Part shown: positions 1-8,330 of the stretch, piece after piece
Numbering within the stretch: the stretch's first letter is position 1
Layout: each line of letters starts with the position of its first letter
DNA from: Collinsella aerofaciens
Lineage (GTDB): Bacteria; Actinomycetota; Coriobacteriia; Coriobacteriales; Coriobacteriaceae
Assembly (NCBI RefSeq): GCF_015561195.1
Contig: NZ_JADMSU010000003.1
Span: forward strand, 61,367-125,366
Direction: 5' to 3'
Length of the DNA stretch: 64,000 bases
Notes under the pieces: generated by a model
What the model was told of the DNA's origin: nothing
Database searches by the model: none
The model's input: the letters and a program-made list of their open reading frames with translations, nothing else
Program-made: the position numbers and the translations under genes

Positions 1-55
1 CCGACATCTCGGCATAGCGCGCATATTCGCGCCATCCCATCTTGTTCTCATCCAT
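1..55 (-). CDS. N-terminal fragment of an unidentified protein
   Basis: Only the first 18 codons lie in the window, read leftwards off the edge from ATG at 55-53; they begin MDENKMGWREYARYAEMS. A strong ribosome site, GGAGGTG, sits 6 bases before the ATG, which is why this is treated as a real start. It follows xpt in the same direction, separated by that gene's terminator. In other bacteria the neighbour of xpt is often a purine permease, but 18 residues without a membrane segment do not show that, so no function is assigned. Confidence 0.65.
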   Translation of the reverse strand, partial: MDENKMGWREYARYAEMS

Positions 56-75
56 ATCAACACCTCCCCTCATAC

Positions 76-111
76 AAAAAATGTGACAAAGGGACGGTCC
101 CTTTGTCACAT
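76..111 (-). terminator. Intrinsic terminator of xpt (perfect 15-bp palindrome)
   Basis: Positions 81-111 form a 15-bp perfect inverted repeat around one central base, with arms ATGTGACAAAGGGAC and its complement. On the minus strand six T residues follow. It lies 28 bases after the xpt stop. The GGGAC/GTCCC-centred palindrome is of the same style as other intergenic palindromes in this window. Confidence 0.7.
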
Positions 112-138
112 CGCATACCAATCGCTTGTGTTGCGCGC

Positions 139-717
139 TTAGGCGAAGGTGATCTCGCCGGTCTCGCAGTCCATATCGGCGATACGGGCCAGGCTCTCAA
201 CGCGGAAGCCGCGCTCGCGGAGCTTATCACCGCCGCCCTGGAAGCCCTTCTCCACCGCAATGCCAATACCGGACACCTCGGCACCCGCAGCCTCGCAGAT
301 CTTGATAAGACCCTCGAGCGCGCAGCCGTTGGCCAAGAAGTCGTCGATGATCAGGACCTTGTCGCCCTCGGACAAGAAACGCTTGCCAACGATGACCGGG
401 TACTCCTTCTGCTTGGTAAAGGAGTAGATGGTCGTGGCATACTGCTCGCCGTCGAGGTTAATGGACTGGGCCTTCTTGGCAAAGACCACCGGCACGCCGC
501 CAAAGTGCTGGGCTGCAATGCAAGCCATACCAATGCCCGAAGCCTCAATCGTCAGGATCTTGTTGATCTCGACATTCTTGAACAGACGGGCCCACTCGGC
601 GCCCATGTGGTCGAACAGCTCAACGTCGCACTGGTGGTTGAGGAAGGCATCAACCTTAAGGACGTTACCGGCCTTTACGATGCCGTCATGGCGAATACGA
701 TCCTCAAGCTCCTGCAT
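139..717 (-). CDS. xpt: Xanthine phosphoribosyltransferase
   Basis: Cytoplasmic purine-salvage enzyme of 192 residues, the usual length. It joins xanthine to PRPP to make XMP. Diagnostic stretches are [10 protein letters not shown] near the N-terminus, the base-binding part VVFAKKAQS, the hallmark YSFTKQKE, and the PRPP loop [11 protein letters not shown] around residues 120-130, all matching Bacillus-type Xpt rather than HPRT. Start ATG has AAGGGG 7 bases upstream. No guanine riboswitch is recognisable in the roughly 160 bases before it, unlike Bacillus xpt. A terminator follows directly, so it may be transcribed alone. Assignment is secure from sequence similarity recalled for the family. 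Confidence 0.95.
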   Translation of the reverse strand: MQELEDRIRHDGIVKAGNVLKVDAFLNHQCDVELFDHMGAEWARLFKNVEINKILTIEASGIGMACIAAQHFGGVPVVFAKKAQSINLDGEQYATTIYSFTKQKEYPVIVGKRFLSEGDKVLIIDDFLANGCALEGLIKICEAAGAEVSGIGIAVEKGFQGGGDKLRERGFRVESLARIADMDCETGEITFA

Positions 718-875
718 GGCGCAACCCCTTCTCGCGGCAACGATACCGCGCGATTAATAAACGTTGTTCGATAGTCTACCACGGACCGACCCCCGCCTGT
801 CCCACAAGCCGCATCGCACCACAAACCAGTCTTTTTGGGACGGCGCGAATACGTGGCAGGCAGCCTCCCAACACG

Positions 876-2180
876 CTAATGGCGGGCGCGCATCCTCACC
901 AAACGCACCATGGCGAGCGCAAAACCCACAGCGGCCACAGCCATAAGCACGTAGAACACCGAGCGAAAACCGAATAGGAATACATCCGGACGGCCTGCAA
1001 CGAAACTGGTTACGGCCTCGCCCATCGCCACGCTCATCTGCCCATACAGGATATGCGACGCCACCGTAATGCCGAATGCCATGCCAGCGTAGCGCGCCAA
1101 ACTGCCCAAGCTGCCCGCAAAACCGAGCGCCTCGCGCGGGGCCGAACCCATATACAGGGAGTTGTTAGGGCTTTGGAAAATCGACGTACCGAGCGACATA
1201 AATGCGACGCAGCACACGATGACAGGGATCGAAGAGCGCTCGTCGAGCGTGCTCACCGCAAAGAGGCCGCACACGTACACGCCCAGGCCCACGGCCGTGG
1301 GGCCCTCGCAGCCAACACGGTCGGAAACCGTACCCGAAAGCGGGCCGATAAAGGCATTTACCATCGGCAGTGCCAAAAAGAGCAGTCCGGAGATGTCGGA
1401 ACCAAAGCCGTGGGCATCCTGAAAATAGAACGGCAGGATAAACTCGGATGCGCCAATACCAACGAACACGATGAGCATGCAGGCAAGGTTGATGGTGAAG
1501 GCCGAATTTGCAAAGCAGCGACGAGCAGCCTCGATCAGGGACATGGGGCGCTCGCCGGCCTCAGGCTTAACATGCGGTAGCGTATAGAGCCCCACGATAA
1601 ACGAGATGACGCCAATGGGCAGGTTGATGAGGAAGATGCTCTCCCAGGGAAAGTTCGCCACCAGCATGCCGCCGAGCACGGGGCCGCACATCATGCCGAG
1701 GGCCACGAAGGTCGCGAGAATACCCATGGCACGACCGCGCTCGCGCGCCGGAAACGACTCGGTGATGATACCCATGTTGTTAGCCATGGCCGCCGCGCAA
1801 CCGACGCCCTGAACAATGCGTGCCAGGATAAGAACCTCGAGCGAGGCCGAAAGGCCGCACAGCAGCGAACCGACCGAAAAGACGATGACGCCCAGCTGGA
1901 ACACATTCACCTTGCCGCGCACGTCGCCCAGACGGCCAAACGGCAACATAGCCACGCATGTCGCAAGCAGATACACCGAGCTCACCAGCTGAATGCGATC
2001 GAGGCCCACGCCCAGCTCCTTTTGCATCGCGGGCAACGCCACGGTCACGACGGTCGAATCCAGACACACCATAAACGTCATGATGAGCACGGTAAACAGA
2101 ATCGCCCATTTGTTCTTGCCATGGGTGTCGCCCTCAAGGGCAATGCGCTCGCGGCGCAGCTGCTCTGCAGTTTTCTCCAT
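876..2180 (-). CDS. MFS exporter, DHA2-like drug/proton antiporter
   Basis: Polytopic inner-membrane protein of 434 residues. The first helix carries the DHA2 motif LDSTVVTVALPAMQ, followed by the loop motif GRLGDVRGK between helices 2 and 3 and helix 5 with GPVLGGML, all typical of proton-driven drug exporters of the EmrB/QacA group. The length fits 12 rather than 14 helices. Substrate cannot be told. The chosen start (ATG at 2180) has AAAGGA 5 bases upstream; a longer reading would run into the terminator of the preceding gene at 2207-2254, so it is rejected. It appears monocistronic. Confidence 0.85.
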   Translation of the reverse strand: MEKTAEQLRRERIALEGDTHGKNKWAILFTVLIMTFMVCLDSTVVTVALPAMQKELGVGLDRIQLVSSVYLLATCVAMLPFGRLGDVRGKVNVFQLGVIVFSVGSLLCGLSASLEVLILARIVQGVGCAAAMANNMGIITESFPARERGRAMGILATFVALGMMCGPVLGGMLVANFPWESIFLINLPIGVISFIVGLYTLPHVKPEAGERPMSLIEAARRCFANSAFTINLACMLIVFVGIGASEFILPFYFQDAHGFGSDISGLLFLALPMVNAFIGPLSGTVSDRVGCEGPTAVGLGVYVCGLFAVSTLDERSSIPVIVCCVAFMSLGTSIFQSPNNSLYMGSAPREALGFAGSLGSLARYAGMAFGITVASHILYGQMSVAMGEAVTSFVAGRPDVFLFGFRSVFYVLMAVAAVGFALAMVRLVRMRARH

Positions 2181-2206
2181 ATCCATCCTTTCGAGTGGCG
2201 CAACGC

Positions 2207-2254
2207 AAAAACGGGGCCCCAATCGCCTGCGAACAGTCGCGATTGGGGTCCCGC
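2207..2254 (-). terminator. Intrinsic terminator after metY-like gene
   Basis: A GC-rich stem with arms GGGACCCCAATCGC and GCGATTGGGGCCCC (minus sense) closes over a short loop and is followed by five T residues. It separates the sulfhydrylase gene from the MFS gene and sets an upper limit for the MFS start. Confidence 0.8.
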
Positions 2255-2321
2255 CTACGGAATCGGAACGAAAGGCCGCCGAAGCTTTCTGTCAGCATCG
2301 GCGACTTGTGCGAAGGCTAGC

Positions 2322-3605
2322 CTAGCACTGCTCGAGCGCCTGCTCAAGGTCGGCAATCAGATCGGCCGTGTCCTCGAGGCCGCACGACAGGCGCACCATG
2401 TCGGCGGAGATGCCGCAGGCGATGAGCTCCTCATCGTTCATCTGGCGATGCGTGGCGTTAGCGGGATGCAGGCAGCAGGTGCGGGCGTCTGCCACATGCG
2501 TGGCGATCTGGGCGAGCTTAAGGCTCTTCATAAAGGTCTCGGCCGCCGCGCGACCACCGTTAAAGCCAAAGCTCACAACGCCGCAGGTACCGTTGGGCAT
2601 GTACTTCTGAGCCAGGTCATAGTACTTATCGCCCTCCAGGCCCGGATAGCTTACAAAGCGCACCTTGGGATGGCTCTGCAGGAACTTGGCAACGGCCAGG
2701 CCGTTCTCACAATGACGCGGCATGCGTACATGCAGGCTCTCGAGCGAGCTGTTCAGGAAGAAAGCCGCCTGCGGGTTCTGCATGGGGCCGAGGTCACGCA
2801 TGAGCTGCGCGGTGGCCTTGGTAATGAAGGCACCCTCGCGACCGAACTTCTCGGCATACGTCACGCCGTGGTAGCTCTCGTCGGGCGTGGTGAGACCCGG
2901 GAACTTATCCGCATGGGCCATCCAGTCAAACTGGCCGTGGTCAACGATCACGCCGCCCAGGTAGGCAGCATGTCCATCCATGTACTTGGTGGTGGAGTGC
3001 GTGACGATGTCGGCGCCCCACTCAAAGGGACGGCACATCACGGGCGTCGGGAAGGTGTTGTCGACCATCAGCGGCACGCCGTGGTCATGCGCGGCCTTGG
3101 CAAAGCGCTCAATGTCGAGCACGGCGAGGGCAGGGTTGGCAATCGTCTCGCCAAAGACGAGCTTGGTATTGGGCTCAAAGGCTGCCTCCAGCTCCTCATC
3201 GGTGCAGTCGGGGGCGACGAACGTGCAAGTCACGCCCATGCGGCCCATGGTGTGGGCGAGCAGGTTATACGTACCGCCGTAGATAGCAGAGCTCGCGACC
3301 ACGTGATCACCGGCACCGGCCACGTTAAAGATCGCGAGGAAGTTCGCGGCCATGCCCGAACTCGTGAGCATCGCAGCGGTGCCGCCCTCCATCTCGCAGA
3401 TCTTGGCGGCAACCAGATCGCACGTGGGATTCTGCAGACGGCTGTAGAAGTAGCCCGACTCCTCCAGGTCAAACAGCTTGCCCATGTGCTCGGACGTGTC
3501 GTATTTCCATGTGGTGGACTGGTAGATGGGCACCTGGCGCGGCTCCGCATCGCCCGGATGATAGCCGCCCTGAACGCACGTGGTACCGATAGTCTGCTCG
3601 CACAT
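2322..3605 (-). CDS. O-acetylhomoserine sulfhydrylase-like PLP enzyme
   Basis: 427-residue Cys/Met-metabolism PLP-dependent enzyme, fold-type I. It contains the conserved start QGGYHPGDAEPRQVPIYQST, the glycine-rich YSRLQNPTC segment, the substrate-loop region VVASSAIYGGTYNLL and the PLP lysine in HSTTKYMDGH. The best match by motif is O-acetylhomoserine aminocarboxypropyltransferase (MetY), which makes homocysteine from O-acetylhomoserine and sulfide; gamma-lyase activity cannot be excluded. Start ATG at 3605 has GGGAG 6 bases upstream; an in-frame TTG two codons earlier lacks spacing. No SAM riboswitch is visible in front. Neighbours do not add pathway context. Confidence 0.87.
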   Translation of the reverse strand: MCEQTIGTTCVQGGYHPGDAEPRQVPIYQSTTWKYDTSEHMGKLFDLEESGYFYSRLQNPTCDLVAAKICEMEGGTAAMLTSSGMAANFLAIFNVAGAGDHVVASSAIYGGTYNLLAHTMGRMGVTCTFVAPDCTDEELEAAFEPNTKLVFGETIANPALAVLDIERFAKAAHDHGVPLMVDNTFPTPVMCRPFEWGADIVTHSTTKYMDGHAAYLGGVIVDHGQFDWMAHADKFPGLTTPDESYHGVTYAEKFGREGAFITKATAQLMRDLGPMQNPQAAFFLNSSLESLHVRMPRHCENGLAVAKFLQSHPKVRFVSYPGLEGDKYYDLAQKYMPNGTCGVVSFGFNGGRAAAETFMKSLKLAQIATHVADARTCCLHPANATHRQMNDEELIACGISADMVRLSCGLEDTADLIADLEQALEQC

Positions 3606-3694
3606 ATCCAACTCCCTTACTTGGGTTTTGTTTTTATCCGGTTCACGATACCGCTACCCCGTACCCCTCTCAACCCATCCCGCCGATAGGTTAT

Positions 3695-3733
3695 AGGACA
3701 AATTAATCAGGTTTATTTGTCCCAAATCTTAAG
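3695..3733. repeat. Hairpin repeat R, copy 1
   Basis: An imperfect palindrome GGACAAA...TTTGTCC with the loop sequence TTAATCAG and the right flank CCAAATCTTAAG. The same palindrome, loop start and flank recur at 16336-16374 in the same orientation. It lies between two divergent genes, in the region where their promoters should be. Confidence 0.7.
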
Positions 3734-3839
3734 AAAGTGTTCGATGGCGAAAAACAATGAGATATGCACTGCGGTCTCGATAAGCGAATGCGCCGGCAAG
3801 GGTACCATAGGCGGGTACACCATGAACAAGGAGACAACG

Positions 3840-4286
3840 ATGAAGCAGATCGATACCACCCAGCTCAACACTGCCGCCTGCCAGGCTCAGGCTGCCGAGT
3901 ACCACGCCCGCGGCTTTAACTGCGCCCAGGCTGTCGCTTGCACGCTCGCGCCCACTGTGGGGCTCGACCCCCAGATCGCCTTTACCCTCACCGAGGGCTT
4001 TGGCGCCGGCATGGGCGGCATGACCGAGACCTGCGGCGCCATCTCGGGCGCCGTGGCCATCATGGGCTTTGTGATGAGCGACGGTATGGAGAACCCCAAG
4101 ACCAAGGGCCAGACCTACAAGCTGTCGCGCGAGATTGCCAAGCGCTTTGGCGAGAAGAACACCACGACCGTCTGCGGCACGCTCAAGGGCATCGGCTCAG
4201 ACCAGGGTCCGCTCCGCAGCTGCCCCGGCTGCATCGACGACGCCGTCGACATCGCCTGCGATGTGCTAAAGCAGCTCGCCGAGTAA
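3840..4286 (+). CDS. C_GCAxxG_C_C family redox-type protein
   Basis: 148-residue small cytoplasmic protein of the C_GCAxxG_C_C family (Pfam DUF, function unproven, thought to be redox or metal related). Conserved features seen: GFNCAQAV near residue 24, the glycine-rich segment GAGMGGMTETCGAISG, then CGTLKG and the C-terminal pair SCPGC. The start ATG at 3840 is preceded by AAGGAG with 6-base spacing; an upstream ATG at 3822 lacks a ribosome site. Such proteins are frequent in anaerobes as single genes or fused to other redox modules. No operon partner is seen; the next gene converges. Confidence 0.85.
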   Translation: MKQIDTTQLNTAACQAQAAEYHARGFNCAQAVACTLAPTVGLDPQIAFTLTEGFGAGMGGMTETCGAISGAVAIMGFVMSDGMENPKTKGQTYKLSREIAKRFGEKNTTTVCGTLKGIGSDQGPLRSCPGCIDDAVDIACDVLKQLAE

Positions 4287-4298
4287 ACGGCGGCAACA

Positions 4299-4351
4299 TA
4301 AAACGACGGCCGGCGCGCTTGGGATTCATCCAAAAGCACGCCGGCCGTCGT
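4299..4351. terminator. Shared terminator hairpin between convergent genes
   Basis: A perfect 13-bp stem (4303-4315 with 4339-4351) lies between the stops of the C_GCAxxG gene and yigZ. On the minus strand it is followed by TTTTATG, so it best serves yigZ, but can block read-through from both sides. Confidence 0.75.
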
Positions 4352-4353
4352 CG

Positions 4354-4992
4354 TTAGAACTCCGCAAACTCGGGAGCGCCGACCTCAATCTCCTCGCGCC
4401 CCGCCATAAGCTCGCACATCTTAGCGCAAAACGGCTCCTGCTCCCCCGCTTTAAACACCAAATGAATCGTCACGGCATCCGCGTAATCAGTATCCGAAAC
4501 CTTGGCACCCGAATCCTGCGCCAAGCGAAGCACCTGCTCGTATTGCGGATAGGCCACACGCACATCAACCGGCACGACGCTCGTCATCTCAACGATCTGC
4601 CCGGCTTCCTGAGCCGCAGCCACCGCCGCCTGCGTCGCCGCAGTATAGGCGCGAACCAGGCCGCCCGGCCCCAACAACGTACCACCAAAATAGCGCGTCA
4701 CAACACAGCATACGTTTTTAAGTCCCGCACCGCGCAGTACCTCGAGCGTCGGCATTCCGCTCGTGCGGCTCGGCTCGCCATCATCGCTCTGGCGCTCGCG
4801 TCCATCGACCAAAATCCACGCGGGAACATTGTGTCGAGCGTCGTAATGACGCTTGCGAATCATCTCGATAAAGGCATTCGCCTCATCCTCAGACTCAATA
4901 TGGACCAGCTGGGCAATAAACCGGCTCTTGCGATCCACAAACTCGCCCGAAGCCTCAATATTCGATTGCAGAGTAAAATAGCTGTCCAACAA
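4354..4992 (-). CDS. yigZ: YigZ/IMPACT family protein (UPF0029)
   Basis: 212-residue protein with an N-terminal IMPACT domain and a C-terminal DUF1949-like domain. Family hallmarks are KSRFIAQL, the central DDGEPSRTSGMP motif and the segment VTRYFGGTLLGPGGLVRAY. The E. coli homologue is linked to ribosome-associated translational control, but its activity is not settled. Translation probably starts at TTG (4992) with GAGGGG 5 bases upstream; no ATG is available near the N-terminus of the domain. It is the first gene after the structured element next to rnpB, and stands alone. Confidence 0.9.
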   Translation of the reverse strand: MLDSYFTLQSNIEASGEFVDRKSRFIAQLVHIESEDEANAFIEMIRKRHYDARHNVPAWILVDGRERQSDDGEPSRTSGMPTLEVLRGAGLKNVCCVVTRYFGGTLLGPGGLVRAYTAATQAAVAAAQEAGQIVEMTSVVPVDVRVAYPQYEQVLRLAQDSGAKVSDTDYADAVTIHLVFKAGEQEPFCAKMCELMAGREEIEVGAPEFAEF

Positions 4993-5164
4993 AGCCCCTC
5001 AACAACAAGCAAAGCAACAAACAGCCTCAATAATACGATAACCCTTGTAAAAAGAATGGCAACGCCGATGATTCCGTCAACGAAAGCGAGAACCCGTCAG
5101 CGCGAGCAAAGTGCCTTGGAAGACGAGAGCGCAACAAAAATGAGGCTGCCGATGACCAGGTAAA

Positions 5165-5279
5165 GACAGCGAGAAGGCGTCAGCTGAGTCGATTTAGCCC
5201 GAAAGAGGAGGGAGCACGCCTTATGGCGGCGACCGACGAATGAGCGCCAAATCGGCCAGCTGACGTCGTCGCAGCGTCA
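5165..5279. repeat. Composite structured element, copy C
   Basis: Non-coding stretch that shares the architecture of elements at 8331-8496 and 60891-61056: left boundary GACAGCGAGA, a long stem (CGTCAGCTG at 5178-5186 pairing with 5257-5265, extended by CGATTT), the internal motif GAAAGAGGAGGG (5201-5212), a small hairpin CGCC-TTAT-GGCG (5217-5228), the motif CGACCGACGAATGA and the right boundary GCAGCGTC. The terminal hairpin of the other copies is missing here. It begins about 10 bases after the mature 3' end of rnpB in minus sense. Confidence 0.6.
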
Positions 5280-5287
5280 ACAAGAAA

Positions 5288-5649
5288 GCTGAGTGGGCCT
5301 ATAAGCCGGGTTCTGTCGTGAACGGTCATTTATCTTGTCTGCACGTTACCGCGCAGCTCCACGCACGCTACCCGAACGCGGACCGGGCCGGCCCATAGCG
5401 TTCCTATTCGCGCTTGCTCCGGATGGGGCTTGCCAAGCCGCCGTGTTGCCACGACGCTGGTGGTCTCTTACACCACCGTTTCAGCTTTTCCCTTTACGCC
5501 TTGCGGCGCAGGTGGGAGTCTTCTTTTCTGCGGCGCTTTCCGTCGGATCACTCCGCCCGGCCGTTAGCCGGCATCCCGCCCTCTGGAGCCCGGACTTTCC
5601 TCACGCGTGCTGCAAGCAGCACATCGCGCGACCGTCTGGCCCACTCAGC
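5288..5649 (-). ncRNA. rnpB: RNase P RNA
   Basis: Catalytic RNA that trims tRNA 5' leaders. The ends pair: the 5' segment GCTGAGTGGGCC matches the 3' segment GGCCCACTCAGC, forming P1. Conserved class A elements are visible in minus sense: GAGGAAAGTCCGGGCTCC near the 5' end, GAAACGGTGGTGTAAGAGACC in the specificity part (written here as a region, roughly 5450-5490), and ACAGAACCCGGCTTATAG near the 3' end. Length is about 362 bases, normal for the family. A promoter with TACACT lies 8 bases upstream of the inferred 5' end. Ends are inferred from pairing, not measured. Confidence 0.95.
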
Positions 5650-5657
5650 AGTGCAAG

Positions 5658-5684
5658 AGTGTAGCACACCGCCAGCGCACGCAA
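5658..5684 (-). promoter_or_regulatory. Candidate rnpB promoter
   Basis: In minus sense TTGCGT (5684-5679) and TACACT (5663-5658) are separated by 15 bases, with TACACT ending 8 bases before the inferred rnpB 5' end. The spacer is shorter than the ideal 17, so the -35 call is less sure than the -10. Confidence 0.5.
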
Positions 5685-5732
5685 TGGCACAACGCAAGAG
5701 CTCGCACGATAAACCAAGAACCACCCATGCGC

Positions 5733-5880
5733 TACAATAGTCCCGTCGATGGGCAACGTCGTCAGTCGAGACACGACCGCGCTCCGCACCCCTCCGTCTA
5801 CTCGGTGCGTTCCCGCCTCCTCCTCGAGGCGGGATGTCGGCATTTTTTTCATGCACCGACAACCAAATAGCCTGTGAACA
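5733..5880. other. Multi-hairpin non-coding segment, possible small RNA
   Basis: No supported ORF lies here. The segment holds successive hairpins: GTCGT/ACGAC, CGCACC/GGTGCG, the 8-bp CCCGCCTC/GAGGCGGG, and TGTCGGCAT pairing with the ATGCACCGACA side around a T7 run. On the plus strand a TACAAT box (5733-5738) precedes the series. Strand and transcription are undecided: the T run sits in a loop, so it is not a standard terminator. It lies between rnpB and the rpsA terminator. Confidence 0.3.
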
Positions 5881-5931
5881 GCACGGGCAGCATCGTGCAC
5901 GGACGACATCGCGTATCTCGGCGCCAAATGC

Positions 5932-5965
5932 AAAAAGGGATCCGTCCATTGCGGACGGATCCCTT
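5932..5965 (-). terminator. Intrinsic terminator of rpsA
   Basis: Perfect 13-bp stem with arms AAGGGATCCGTCC and its complement around a 5-base loop, followed in minus sense by a T run. It lies 25 bases after the rpsA stop. Confidence 0.9.
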
Positions 5966-5989
5966 AAAACAAGTGATCGTCAAACCGAT

Positions 5990-7156
5990 TTACTCGGCGT
6001 CGGTCTCCTCGTCCTTCTTCTCGGAAGGCAGCGGAGTAACCTCGATCTCGACGCCCAGAGTCTCAGCAGCGGACTTCATGGACAGGGAGATACGACGACG
6101 GTCGAGGTCGATCTCCATGACCTTGACCTGAACCTTGTCGCCCACGTGGGTGACCTGAGAAGGCTGATCGACGTGCTTGTTGGCCATCTCGGAGATGTGC
6201 ACCAGGCCCTCGATGCCCTCGCCCAGGTCGACGAAAGCGCCGAACGGGACAAGCTTGGTCACAGTGCCCTCGACGATAGCACCGACGGGGTACTTCTTGA
6301 CCAGTGCGCGCCACGGATCCTCGGTGGTCTGCTTGAGACCCAGGGAGATGCGCTCGCGGTTGAGATCGACGTCGAGAACCTCGACCTCGACCTCCTGGCC
6401 GACCTTGACAACCTCGGAAGGATGGTTGACGTGGTTCCAGGAGAGCTCGGAGATGTGGATGAGGCCGTCGATACCGCCGAGATCGACGAAGGCGCCAAAG
6501 TCGACGATGGAGGAAACGGTGCCCTGGAGACGCATGCCAGACTTGAGCTTGGACAGGATCTCAGAGCGCTCGGCCTTACGGGACTCCTCGAGCACGACGC
6601 GACGGGAGAGGACAACGTTGTTGCGGTTGCGGTCCATCTCGATGACGCGGGCCTCGATGCGGGTGCCCATGTAGGAGGTGAGGTCCTTGACACGACGGAG
6701 GTCGACGAGGGAAGCGGGCAGGAAGCCACGCAGGCCGATGTCGAGGATCAGGCCGCCCTTGACGACCTCGATAACCTCGCCCTCGACGTTCTCGCCGGAG
6801 TTGAACTTCTCCTCGATGCGGTTCCAAGCACGCTCGTACTCAGCACGCTTCTTGGAGAGGACCAGACGACCGTCCTTGTCCTCCTTCTGGAGAACCAGGG
6901 CCTCGATGGGATCACCGAGTGCAACGATGTCTGCAGGGTTAGCGTCCTTGCGGATGGACAGCTCGCGGACCGGGATAACGCCCTCGGACTTGAATCCGAT
7001 GTCAACGAGCACCTCGTCATGCTCGATCTTAACGACAGTGCCGTTAACGAGATCGCCCTCATCAAAGTCGGTAATCGTACCGTCGATGAGGTTGTTCATC
7101 TCCTCCTCGTTGACATCGTCAAGAGAGAAAATGGACGAGTTCTGAATCTCACTCAA
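5990..7156 (-). CDS. rpsA: 30S ribosomal protein S1
   Basis: 388 residues with four S1/OB-fold RNA-binding repeats, each ending in the typical GLVHISE/GLIHISELSW pattern (third repeat GGIDGLIHISELSW, fourth EGIEGLVHISEMA). An acidic N-terminal leader of about 30 residues precedes them and the tail is Lys/Glu-rich. S1 helps mRNA bind the small subunit. The six-domain E. coli form is longer; four domains are usual in Gram-positives. Start is TTG at 7156 with AAGGGG 7 bases upstream; the next Met is inside the leader. A good promoter and a terminator bracket it, so it is monocistronic. Confidence 0.95.
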   Translation of the reverse strand: MSEIQNSSIFSLDDVNEEEMNNLIDGTITDFDEGDLVNGTVVKIEHDEVLVDIGFKSEGVIPVRELSIRKDANPADIVALGDPIEALVLQKEDKDGRLVLSKKRAEYERAWNRIEEKFNSGENVEGEVIEVVKGGLILDIGLRGFLPASLVDLRRVKDLTSYMGTRIEARVIEMDRNRNNVVLSRRVVLEESRKAERSEILSKLKSGMRLQGTVSSIVDFGAFVDLGGIDGLIHISELSWNHVNHPSEVVKVGQEVEVEVLDVDLNRERISLGLKQTTEDPWRALVKKYPVGAIVEGTVTKLVPFGAFVDLGEGIEGLVHISEMANKHVDQPSQVTHVGDKVQVKVMEIDLDRRRISLSMKSAAETLGVEIEVTPLPSEKKDEETDAE

Positions 7157-7287
7157 AGGTGGACCCCTTTCGAACTACGGGGCCCCGATTGCTAGGACCT
7201 ACAGAAGGGTGCGACAAGCACACAACGTTTAGGAACACTCGGGAGCCGACAGATACTAATGTGACGCTTATGCAATCACGTTCGTAT

Positions 7288-7316
7288 AGATTACGGGGAA
7301 ATTACTTTGATTTCAA
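7288..7316 (-). promoter_or_regulatory. rpsA promoter
   Basis: Minus-strand TTGAAA (7316-7311), 17-base spacer and TAATCT (7293-7288). It predicts a leader of about 125 bases before the TTG start, room for S1 autoregulation, which is known in E. coli but not shown here. Confidence 0.65.
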
Positions 7317-7471
7317 GCGCGAACTGCGATTTTTTACTCGTATGGAGACTTTTTCGCAATCTTGTGGACGACCGTCTCCGTAAGTTGACGATAGACCGTT
7401 AGGCATACGGCTTTGGGGTAAAGTATCCGGAACCAACGATTCTGGAACGATTTTTCGAGAAAGGTGCCCGC

Positions 7472-8230
7472 GTGCTCAAAGCAGTCGTTTTCGATATGGA
7501 CGAGACGCTTCTTAGCATCAACCTCAACGCGTTCATCCTTCGCTATTTTAAGGATGTCTCGTCGATGCTCGCGGATATCGGGCGCCGCAGCCGCGGTGGC
7601 ACGATGGCACGCCTCGGCACCATCCTGGTCGACCTCAACGCCAACCGCCGAAGCGGCACGGACAACCGCACCAATCTTGAGTTTTACCGCACCGAGGTCG
7701 AACGCAGGTGCGGCATCTGCCTCTCCGATCCTATCATCTACGAGGCATTTACCTACTACGACCGCGAAGTTCTTCCGCATAAGAATGACGACGTCATCAA
7801 CGCCCACGCCATGCCGGGCGCACACGCCGCGCTTCAGGCCGTACAGGACGCAGGGCTGCGCTGCGCGCTCTTCACCAACCCCAGCTTTCCGCAGGGGGCC
7901 ATCGAGTGCCGCATGGGTTGGGGCGACCTGGCCGACGCCCCCTTTGAGCTCGTCACGCACATGGGAAACACCACCCGTTGCAAGCCCGATGCCACCTACT
8001 ATCTAGAGCAGCTTCAGGTGATGGGGCTCGAGCCGCACGAGGTCCTTATGGTGGGCAACGACCCCAAGCGTGACTTCCCCAGCCCCGCCTGCGGCATTCA
8101 GACTGCCTATGTTGGTCAGGGAAAACCCGGCCGAGCCACCTGGCGAGGAACCATGGAAGACTTCGCCCGCGACTTCAACGCGGTAGTCGAAGCCTTCTAC
8201 GAACACCAAGTAGCCGACGAACTGTCGTAA
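7472..8230 (+). CDS. HAD-superfamily hydrolase
   Basis: 252-residue soluble phosphatase of the HAD superfamily. Motif I is DMDETL (residues 8-13, nucleophile first Asp), motif II the Thr in LFTNPSFP, motif III the Lys in CKPDATYY, and motif IV GNDPKRD, so the catalytic set is intact. A helical cap lies between motifs I and II, as in subfamily I enzymes. Substrate is unknown. Start is GTG at 7472, with AAAGG 7 bases upstream; this places motif I at the expected distance from the N-terminus. It is divergent from rpsA and is followed by an inverted repeat and element A. Confidence 0.85.
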   Translation: MLKAVVFDMDETLLSINLNAFILRYFKDVSSMLADIGRRSRGGTMARLGTILVDLNANRRSGTDNRTNLEFYRTEVERRCGICLSDPIIYEAFTYYDREVLPHKNDDVINAHAMPGAHAALQAVQDAGLRCALFTNPSFPQGAIECRMGWGDLADAPFELVTHMGNTTRCKPDATYYLEQLQVMGLEPHEVLMVGNDPKRDFPSPACGIQTAYVGQGKPGRATWRGTMEDFARDFNAVVEAFYEHQVADELS

Positions 8231-8234
8231 GGGT

Positions 8235-8289
8235 TAGTCGTTGGGGACGTTCTAAAAAACTAGTCAAACAAGAACGTCCCCAACGACTA
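8235..8289. repeat. Inverted repeat with 19-bp perfect arms
   Basis: Arms at 8235-8253 and 8271-8289 are perfectly complementary (left arm begins TAGTCGTTGGGGACG) around a 17-base A/C-rich spacer. It begins 4 bases after the HAD gene stop. No T run follows on either strand, so it is not a standard terminator. Confidence 0.75.
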
Positions 8290-8330
8290 CTCATTTAAGT
8301 CTGTCCCCAATGAGTGCCCCAAACAAAAAA

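Noticed and set aside
718-875. Guanine/xanthine riboswitch upstream of xpt
   Set aside because: The purine-aptamer core (TATAA..GTTTCTACC..TAAATT) is not present in the minus-strand leader.
5600-5990. Several ORFs of 70-130 codons on both strands around rnpB
   Set aside because: They run through RNase P RNA or the structured segment, have no ribosome sites and resemble no family.
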